From Helicobacter felistomachi (GTDB taxonomy: Bacteria > Campylobacterota > Campylobacteria > Campylobacterales > Helicobacteraceae): a DNA stretch of 64,000 nt. Positions 59,618 to 64,000 of the stretch are shown piece after piece (within the stretch, counting starts at the first letter, position 1; each line of letters starts with the position of its first letter). The notes below the pieces were generated by a model. That model had not been told where the DNA came from. It saw only the letters and a program-made list of their open reading frames with translations, and did no database searches. The translations under genes were made by a program, and so were the position numbers. The stretch is taken from the NCBI RefSeq assembly GCF_030296895.1, contig NZ_AP028022.1:310001-374000 (forward strand), in the 5' to 3' direction.

Positions 59618-59664
59618 CTAGCGTTAGCCCCCCGCCTCTTGGCGGGGCAAGCACTATGTGCTTG
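59618..59664 (-). ncRNA. Predicted structured 3' region of peptide mRNA 1
   Basis: On the minus strand, after the peptide stop, come a perfect 7-bp stem with 3-nt loop (GTGCTTG/CAAGCAC, 59664-59648), a second 7-bp GC stem with 4-nt loop (CCCCGCC/GGCGGGG, 59647-59630), and CTAACGCTAG (59627-59618). The last is exactly complementary to CTAGCGTTAG inside the peptide gene (59711-59702). Such closing of the mRNA by 5'-3' pairing is known for AapA1 in H. pylori. Confidence 0.6.
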
Positions 59665-59672
59665 TTAGAGGC

Positions 59673-59732
59673 CTAAAGCAATCGTTCCGCTAAAACGATC
59701 ACTAACGCTAGAACTATCATTAGTTTTCTCAT
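59673..59732 (-). CDS. 19-residue hydrophobic peptide, candidate type I toxin, copy 1
   Basis: ATG 59732 preceded by AGGAGG at eight bases; product MRKLMIVLALVIVLAERLL, stop 59675-59673. It has a positive N-terminus, one hydrophobic helix of about 12 residues and a short charged end, the form of membrane-acting type I toxins. It aligns along its whole length with the second copy. It is not similar to the roughly 30-residue AapA peptides I remember, so it would be a separate family. Too short to be safe alone; the duplication and RNA context carry the call. Confidence 0.65.
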   Translation of the reverse strand: MRKLMIVLALVIVLAERLL

Positions 59733-59844
59733 TTTGGTTACCTCCTAACTGGGGGCAACCCACACCTACCCGACCCCTACACAAGCTAAAAACTTGCAGT
59801 GCTCCAAATAGCGGATTAGTGGATAACCAAAGTGCCAAGCCCCC

Positions 59845-59850
59845 ATTCTA
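59845..59850 (-). promoter_or_regulatory. -10 box of peptide mRNA 1
   Basis: Minus-strand TAGAAT (59850-59845) within a block conserved in both copies (TTAAGGGGA upstream). It predicts a start near 59838 and a leader of about 105 nt that begins with the anti-Shine-Dalgarno TTTGGTTATCC (59831-59821). Confidence 0.65.
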
Positions 59851-60013
59851 TCCTAAGTCCCCTTAAGGTTACGTGCTGCGTTAGTCCTCTTGTCTCAAGT
59901 GAAAATGTAAAATTTCTGTGATGTGTGATTTTTAAGTTTGGCTGTGGCACAATAGCCCCAGCGTTAGCCCCCCGCCTTTTGGCGAGGCAAGCACTGTGTG
60001 CTTGTTGGTTGGC

Positions 60014-60073
60014 CTAATGTAGTTGTTCTGCGAAAACAACCACAAACGCTAGGATTATTAGCAACTTGTGCAT
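60014..60073 (-). CDS. 19-residue hydrophobic peptide, candidate type I toxin, copy 2
   Basis: ATG 60073 preceded by AAAGGAG at the same spacing as copy 1; product MHKLLIILAFVVVFAEQLH, stop 60016-60014. Identical length to copy 1, with a matching pattern (M-x-K-L-x-I-x-L-A-x-V-x-V-x-A-E-x-L-x). Third-position and conservative changes dominate, as expected if the peptide itself is selected. Cytoplasmic-membrane target inferred from hydrophobicity. Confidence 0.65.
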   Translation of the reverse strand: MHKLLIILAFVVVFAEQLH

Positions 60074-60199
60074 CGGTTATCTCCTTTCTCGGGAGTAACC
60101 CGCTTTCTACCCGACCCCCGTACACAAACTAAAAATGAACTTCTAGCTTGCAGTGCGCCAAGTTCGCAGATCAAGAGATAACCAAAGTGCCAGGCCCGT

Positions 60200-60205
60200 A
60201 TTCTA
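60200..60205 (-). promoter_or_regulatory. -10 box of peptide mRNA 2
   Basis: Minus-strand TAGAAT (60205-60200) preceded by the same TTTAAGGGGATTTGGGA-type block as copy 1. The predicted transcript begins shortly before the anti-Shine-Dalgarno TTTGGTTATC (60186-60177). Confidence 0.65.
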
Positions 60206-60338
60206 TCCCAAATCCCCTTAAATCCCACACCCACCCCTGGCAACTTTCACATAACCAGCATTTTAAGACTTGAAGCACCCAATGCACCCTTGAAGCCACC
60301 CGAATTTTGCTTTAAAATCCCCTTGTGGTGCGCTTTCA

Positions 60339-60349
60339 CCCCCCCCCCC
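60339..60349 (+). repeat. C11 homopolymer upstream of the surface-gene promoter
   Basis: Eleven consecutive C bases, ending 44 bases upstream of the TAGAAT at 60394. It is the longest homopolymer in the window and lies in non-coding sequence. Tracts at this distance in H. pylori (for example the T tract of sabA) change promoter strength by slippage. Confidence 0.8.
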
Positions 60350-60393
60350 TGTCAGTACCGCAAAAAATTTGCCCACTTTACCCTTTTTTGTGC

Positions 60394-60399
60394 TAGAAT
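60394..60399 (+). promoter_or_regulatory. -10 box of the surface-protein genes
   Basis: TGCTAGAAT gives an extended -10 (TGN-TAGAAT). Transcription would start near 60406, leaving a leader of about 200 nt before the first ATG at 60610. Confidence 0.65.
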
Positions 60400-60438
60400 A
60401 GCTATGACAATTTTAGAGCCTTAAGGGATTGTTTCACT

Positions 60439-60503
60439 ATCCCTTGGGTTTATCCCTTGGGTTTATCCCTTGGGTTTATCCCTTGGGTTTATCCCTTGGG
60501 TTT
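60439..60503 (+). repeat. Five perfect 13-bp tandem repeats in the mRNA leader
   Basis: ATCCCTTGGGTTT repeated five times without error (units at 60439, 60452, 60465, 60478, 60491). AAGGGAT at 60423-60429 can pair with ATCCCTT of any unit, so the leader can fold several alternative hairpins. No spacers, so this is not CRISPR. Confidence 0.92.
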
Positions 60504-60546
60504 AGGGGGGCTTGCTAGCGGGCACAAGGCCCGCATAATCCCCCCT
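60504..60546 (+). promoter_or_regulatory. Strong stem-loop in the surface-gene leader
   Basis: An outer stem AGGGGGG (60504-60510) / CCCCCCT (60540-60546) encloses an inner perfect hairpin GCGGGC-ACAAG-GCCCGC (60518-60534). No T-run follows, so it is not a canonical terminator; it may protect the mRNA 5' end or act as an attenuator with the 13-bp repeats. Confidence 0.7.
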
Positions 60547-60609
60547 ATCTGCATACATCTCCACTTAATCCTCTAACTTTGCTCCCATTTTTTGATGTAA
60601 GGAAAACCT

Positions 60610-60864
60610 ATGCGTTTACGCCCCTTTGTTTGTGCCCTCAGTCTTTTGAGCGTGTCTGCCCTCTTTGCAGAAAACAGCGGAGCTTATGGAGAAGTCGGGT
60701 TTCAATACTCGAACATGACCAAAGCCACCCAGCAAAGCCAACAAGTCCCAGCCCAGCCCATACAGCCCCAAAACAACCCGCTCACAGCCGTGCAGCCCAC
60801 TAATGGTGGCATCAGCCCCACCATCGGCAACAACACCATCCCCAACATGCCAAACAATCAATAA
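60610..60864 (+). CDS. Short secreted protein with Hop-type N-terminus (probable gene stub)
   Basis: 84 residues, ATG 60610 after TAAGGA. The signal peptide 'RLRPFVCALSLLSVSALFA' is followed by 'ENSGAYGEVGFQYSNMTKAT', like the first mature residues of Hop outer-membrane proteins (a G-x-Y-x-x-V-G-F/Y-Q-Y start). It then becomes Gln/Pro/Asn-rich and ends at a TAA, with no barrel. It may be the remnant or a recombination donor of a Hop gene, or a small exported protein. The next gene begins 24 nt on. Confidence 0.65.
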   Translation: MRLRPFVCALSLLSVSALFAENSGAYGEVGFQYSNMTKATQQSQQVPAQPIQPQNNPLTAVQPTNGGISPTIGNNTIPNMPNNQ

Positions 60865-60888
60865 ACCACAACTCTAAAGGACAAACTC

Positions 60889-63800
60889 ATGAAAAAACCC
60901 AACTTTGTTAAAACGACCAAACCTGTTTTTAAAAAATGCTCCAAAGTCCCCCTAAATTTAGCCTTAGCAGGAGCGTTTTTTGCCCCGGGGTTAGCGGCCA
61001 CAGAAGCTAGAAATGTGGATTTAGAGGAGATGGCTAAAGACAAGCAAGGCCCCTTACTTGCCAGCCACGCTTTAGAGTTAGAGCCCATGATTTTTAAAGC
61101 TTCTGTTGCGGATGTTAAGGGCACAAAAGATTTGCAGACTTCACAAGCTAAAGATCAAAATGCTAAAGGCGCAGATCAAAGCAATAAAAACCAACAAGCT
61201 GCTGGAGGAGAACAGGGGAAAAAACCACAGCAAGCTGGTGGAGATCAAGGAAATAAAAACCCACAGCAAGCCAGCGGGAATCAAGGAAATAAACAAGGAC
61301 AAGCCGCAGGAAATGGCAATCCAAAAGACACGACCAGCTCAAACGGACAAGGGCAAAACACAAGTCCAAACGGTAACACTGGATCAAAAGGAAGTCAAAG
61401 CCAATCAGCGCAAGGCGGAGATCAGCAAGGCAATAAAAACCAACAAGCTGCTGGAGGAGAACAAGGAAAAGGCCAACAGCAAGCCAGCGGGGATCAAGGA
61501 AAAGGAGGGCAAACCACAAGTTCTGGCAACCAAAAAGACACGACCGGCTCAAACGGACAAGGGCAAAACGCAGGTTCTACTGACAAAGGCAGTTCTACAG
61601 GTTCTACCGGCAACACTGGTTCTACAGGAAGTACAGGAAGTACAGGAAGTACAGGTTCGACTGGCAGCACTGGCTCAACAGGCTCAACTGGAAGTACGGG
61701 CAGCACTAGCGACACCTGCCCCACTGCCGGCTGTGGTCTGCCTGGTGCAACCAGCGATAATCTAGGCACAGCCACCTACCAAAGCTTGCAATACCAAATC
61801 GGGCAGATGAATACGCATGTCAGCAATTTACAAAGCACTTTGCAAACTGCAAACAGCAAAACATCAAGTGCGATCAATAATCTTCTCAACATTGACAGCG
61901 ATTTGGGGAGTAATGGAAATTATGGCACAGCCGTCGATACGCTAGTCACAACGCTTGGAAAGGCAGTAACTGCGTTAGGCACTAACGATGGTTCTGTTTC
62001 TAATCAGGACATTAATAATGCGATAGGTCTTCTCCAACAAGCCGAGTCGCAAATCAGCACAGCCAGCACAGGGATACAGGCGCAATTAACTACAGAATTG
62101 AGTTTACTGGGCACTGCTGGCAGTGATGGAAGTGGCGGCACGGGGGTGATCGGCAATTTAGGCACTGTCTATAACAGCTACACAACAGCGGCTAGCAGCA
62201 TAGCTGGCTTTCTTAAAACCGCCCAAGGCATGCAAACCGCAATGAATAGTGCTGCAAAATATGATCCTAATTTAGGGAGCTCTAGCAGCTCAAGCAGCAG
62301 CAGCCCTAGTTCAAGTAGTCCTAGTTCAAGCAATCCAAGTAGCAGTAGCCCCAGTAGCAGTTCAAGCAGTTCAAGCTCCAGTTCGAGCAGCGGTGGTCCT
62401 AACAGCACAACATCCCCAACCAGCAAAAAAGACACGACCAGCTCAAACGGACAAGGGCAAAACACAAGTCCAGACGGTAACACTGGATCAAAAGGAGATC
62501 AATCTACCGGCGGAGAACAAGGAAAAGGAGATCAAACCGCAGGTTCAAACGGTAACACTGGATCAAAAGGAAATCAAAGCCAATCAGCGCAAGGCGGAGA
62601 TCAGCAAGGCAATAAAAACCAACAAGCTGCTGGAGGAGAACAAGGAAAAGGCCAACAGCAAGCCAGCGGGAATCAAGGAAAAGAAGGGCAAACCACAAGT
62701 TCTAGCAACCAAAAAGACACGACCAGCTCAAACGGAGGACAAGCCGCCCCTACAAATCCCGATAAAAGCAAAACTGCAGACAGCAATCCAAGTGGCAGTG
62801 GCGATTCTCACTCAGCTTCTACAAACAAACCTAGCCAAAACACCGCACCTAAAACCGACCCAGAGCCTAAAACCGACTCCGCTAAGACTGAGTCCACCAA
62901 GACTGAATCGACAGCCAAGACTGAAACACAAAGCCCCACAGATGGCAAGAGTGTAAAAACACAAGATTCTAAAGCCTTCGCTATGAATGATGGGGTGTTG
63001 GCCAGCTTAGCTAAAGACTCCAAAGATTCACAGACTTCACAGACGGACAATAAAGATGTAAAAAACGGGAATCAAGGAAGCCAAAACAAACAAACTTCTA
63101 ATGGCGGACAGAGTGATGGTCAGCAAACAGCCGGCAAAAGTCAAAAGGCTCAGGATCAACAGCAAGCCGGCGCGGATCAAGGAAAAGGAGATCAACAAAC
63201 CAGCGGAGAACAAGGAAAAGAAGGACAAACCACAGGTTCTGGCAACCAAAAAGACACGACCGGCTCAAACGGACAAGGGCAAAACGCAGGTTCCGCTGAC
63301 AAAGGCAGTTCCACAGGTTCTACCGGCAACACTGGAGACACTGGTTCAACTGGAGACACTGGCAAAACAAGCAGTACCACTGGTTCAACAGGCTCAACTG
63401 GAAGTACGGGCAGCATTGGCTCAACAGGCTCAACTGGTTCAACTGGAAACACCGGCTCCTCTAGCACCACAGCTTCAAGCCTCATCAACACCCTCATCAG
63501 CGATCTTAAGAGCTTCCAAACCAATGCAAGTTCTATGGCTTCAAGCGTGCAAACCATCGAGGGCCTTGCGCAAAGCACTGCCGGACTCTTAACAGATGCG
63601 CAAACGACTTACAAGAACATTGCTAGTGCGTTACAGACATCGATCAATAGCCTCCAACAATCTCTCAACAATCTTGTAAGCGCTAGAGAAGCCGTGCAAG
63701 CAGCGGCCACTCCAGCCGCACGCATGATGGCGATGCAACGCCTTGTGTTGGCCCAAAAGCAAGTCGCCGCCGATGAAATCAGTTTAAAAGATGCCCAAGC

Positions 63801-64000
63801 CGCTATTGCACCTGCGCGAACAAAAGTGCAAGCAGCACAGACGGCTTACAGCAAAGTAACTGCTGAAATCGCAAAAATTACAAGCGGTGTCAATGGCGAC
63901 AGTGGGTTAAAGGCCAGTTTAACGCAATTAAGCACCTCCATGGATAGCGTCGCTTCTGCTCTTAGCAACTACAGCTCAAAAATCAACGCTCTAGCCCAAG
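60889..64000 (+). CDS. Giant repeat-rich putative surface protein (3' end beyond window)
   Basis: Frame open from ATG 60889 (AAAGGA at seven bases) to the window end: at least 1037 codons. Residues 1-36 look like an extended signal peptide (basic start KKPNFVKTTKPVFKKCSK, then LNLALAGAFFAPGLAA), as in autotransporters. Then come Q/N/K/G-rich modules (QGNKNQQAAGGEQGKG), G-S-T triplet arrays (about 61600-61710 and 63310-63450), a first helical domain about 61740-62270 with one Cys pair (CPTAGC), a polyserine block 62281-62390, a Lys/Thr acidic spacer, and a second helical domain from 63470. Likely adhesin or autotransporter passenger; no ligand known. Other-frame readings within it are shadows. 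Confidence 0.85.
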   Translation, partial: MKKPNFVKTTKPVFKKCSKVPLNLALAGAFFAPGLAATEARNVDLEEMAKDKQGPLLASHALELEPMIFKASVADVKGTKDLQTSQAKDQNAKGADQSNKNQQAAGGEQGKKPQQAGGDQGNKNPQQASGNQGNKQGQAAGNGNPKDTTSSNGQGQNTSPNGNTGSKGSQSQSAQGGDQQGNKNQQAAGGEQGKGQQQASGDQGKGGQTTSSGNQKDTTGSNGQGQNAGSTDKGSSTGSTGNTGSTGSTGSTGSTGSTGSTGSTGSTGSTGSTSDTCPTAGCGLPGATSDNLGTATYQSLQYQIGQMNTHVSNLQSTLQTANSKTSSAINNLLNIDSDLGSNGNYGTAVDTLVTTLGKAVTALGTNDGSVSNQDINNAIGLLQQAESQISTASTGIQAQLTTELSLLGTAGSDGSGGTGVIGNLGTVYNSYTTAASSIAGFLKTAQGMQTAMNSAAKYDPNLGSSSSSSSSSPSSSSPSSSNPSSSSPSSSSSSSSSSSSSGGPNSTTSPTSKKDTTSSNGQGQNTSPDGNTGSKGDQSTGGEQGKGDQTAGSNGNTGSKGNQSQSAQGGDQQGNKNQQAAGGEQGKGQQQASGNQGKEGQTTSSSNQKDTTSSNGGQAAPTNPDKSKTADSNPSGSGDSHSASTNKPSQNTAPKTDPEPKTDSAKTESTKTESTAKTETQSPTDGKSVKTQDSKAFAMNDGVLASLAKDSKDSQTSQTDNKDVKNGNQGSQNKQTSNGGQSDGQQTAGKSQKAQDQQQAGADQGKGDQQTSGEQGKEGQTTGSGNQKDTTGSNGQGQNAGSADKGSSTGSTGNTGDTGSTGDTGKTSSTTGSTGSTGSTGSIGSTGSTGSTGNTGSSSTTASSLINTLISDLKSFQTNASSMASSVQTIEGLAQSTAGLLTDAQTTYKNIASALQTSINSLQQSLNNLVSAREAVQAAATPAARMMAMQRLVLAQKQVAADEISLKDAQAAIAPARTKVQAAQTAYSKVTAEIAKITSGVNGDSGLKASLTQLSTSMDSVASALSNYSSKINALAQ
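61381..61505 (+). repeat. Near-identical direct repeat, copy A, inside the giant gene
   Basis: A stretch of about 125 bases coding GSKGSQSQSAQGGDQQGNKN and the following AAGGEQGKG module. It is nearly identical to 62560-62684, differing in only a few bases by eye, and 1179 bases apart in the same frame. Confidence 0.85.
62560..62684 (+). repeat. Near-identical direct repeat, copy B, inside the giant gene
   Basis: Partner of 61381-61505. Recombination between copies would delete or duplicate an in-frame block of 1179 bases (393 codons) that holds the first helical domain and the polyserine block. Confidence 0.85.

Larger units (their letters stand above)
59584..59870. repeat. Tandem repeat unit, copy 1 (type I toxin-antitoxin-like locus)
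   Basis: One of two direct repeats offset by 340 bp. The copies share 'TGTGATTTTTAAGTTTGGCT' and the next 30 bases nearly perfectly, then GC-rich stem-loops, the peptide gene, the Shine-Dalgarno, the anti-Shine-Dalgarno leader and the -10 box, while the intervening bases have drifted. Conservation follows RNA signals rather than simple sequence, which suggests an old duplication under selection. Confidence 0.8.
59924..60215. repeat. Tandem repeat unit, copy 2 (type I toxin-antitoxin-like locus)
   Basis: Second direct repeat. Same order of elements: shared 5' block, GC stems, peptide gene, Shine-Dalgarno, leader and -10. Stem loops differ (TGT for TAT; TTTT for TCTT), and an internal stem base pair is weakened (GGCGAGG), while the pairing functions of the leader and 3' end are kept. 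Confidence 0.8.

Noticed and set aside
60439-60503. CRISPR array
   Set aside because: The five 13-bp units are directly joined with no spacers, and no cas genes are present.
61106-61765. Long open frames in the other two forward frames and on the reverse strand of the repeat region
   Set aside because: They are shadows of the 60889 frame: repeated QGNK and GST codons read out of phase as KKTRPAQT- and LPVEPV-like runs, with no ribosome site or signal peptide.

Overview
This 64 kb window reads as chromosome of a gastric, non-pylori Helicobacter (inference from gene content, not a database match). Markers are the acid-responsive ArsRS pair, a GroES with the His/Cys-rich metal-binding tail of HspA, the copper-type CrdRS pair, the KchA potassium channel, an HTH-less FlgR, an LpxR-type lipid A deacylase, a FecA receptor, Hop/Hof-type outer-membrane proteins and HspR/CbpA. 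Many short blocks keep the order I remember from H. pylori (dprA-ruvX; hom-yraN-trxA-trxB; groEL-groES-dnaG; flgR-gyrA-dgkA; HIT-NifS-DUF3972; mla operon; cbpA-hspR; queC/cca; dusB-OMP), joined in a different arrangement. Genes are packed with 1-8 nt overlaps. No tRNA, rRNA, CRISPR array or intact insertion sequence was seen.

Layout: 1-1.2 kb, dprA end and ruvX. 1.2-6.7 kb (minus), an acid-response operon arsR-arsS-purF-like-hemB-yebC preceded by a TPR/CiaD-like pair. 6.7-11.6 kb (plus), kefB then hom-yraN-trxA-trxB-dapB. 11.6-12.6 kb, an AT-richer patch with one orphan secreted protein. 12.6-20.3 kb (minus), namA-rluB-dnaE, then groES-groEL under a near-consensus promoter with a CIRCE operator. 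20.5-24.5 kb (plus), dnaG, a PP-loop enzyme and two small-family genes. 24.5-27.8 kb (minus), cysK-cysE-selD, in which selD uses an in-frame UGA (selenocysteine), then an aldo/keto reductase. 27.9-36.6 kb (minus), flgR, gyrA, dgkA, lpxR, kchA, rpmB and a di-haem peroxidase. 36.7-38.5 kb, crdRS. 38.5-43.5 kb (minus), a Sel1-repeat protein and the Mla lipid-transport operon. 43.5-48.8 kb (plus), an outer-membrane protein, fecA, HIT, a class V aminotransferase and DUF3972. 48.8-59.5 kb, a ZapA/coiled-coil pair, priA, uvrB, MidA-like, hspR-cbpA, queC, cca, dusB and an OMP. 59.6-64 kb is an accessory surface region.

The most interesting segment is 59.58-60.22 kb. It is a tandem 340-bp duplication in which each copy encodes, on the minus strand, a 19-residue hydrophobic peptide behind a strong Shine-Dalgarno. 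Each transcript carries an anti-Shine-Dalgarno leader and a coding-to-3'-end pairing, both preserved by complementary or wobble changes. This is the layout of an AapA/IsoA-like type I toxin-antitoxin locus with a peptide family I do not recognise. It lies beside a poly-C-flanked promoter, a leader with five 13-bp repeats, a stub of a Hop-type gene, and an open frame of at least 1037 codons for a repeat-rich putative surface protein that runs off the window.

A caution covers the whole window. At least a dozen conserved, mostly single-copy genes (groEL, gyrA, priA, cysK, selD, cbpA, mlaF, fecA and others) are each broken by a single-base indel, usually one base missing from a G/C run. I read these mainly as consensus errors rather than real pseudogenes and annotate the genes across the breaks.
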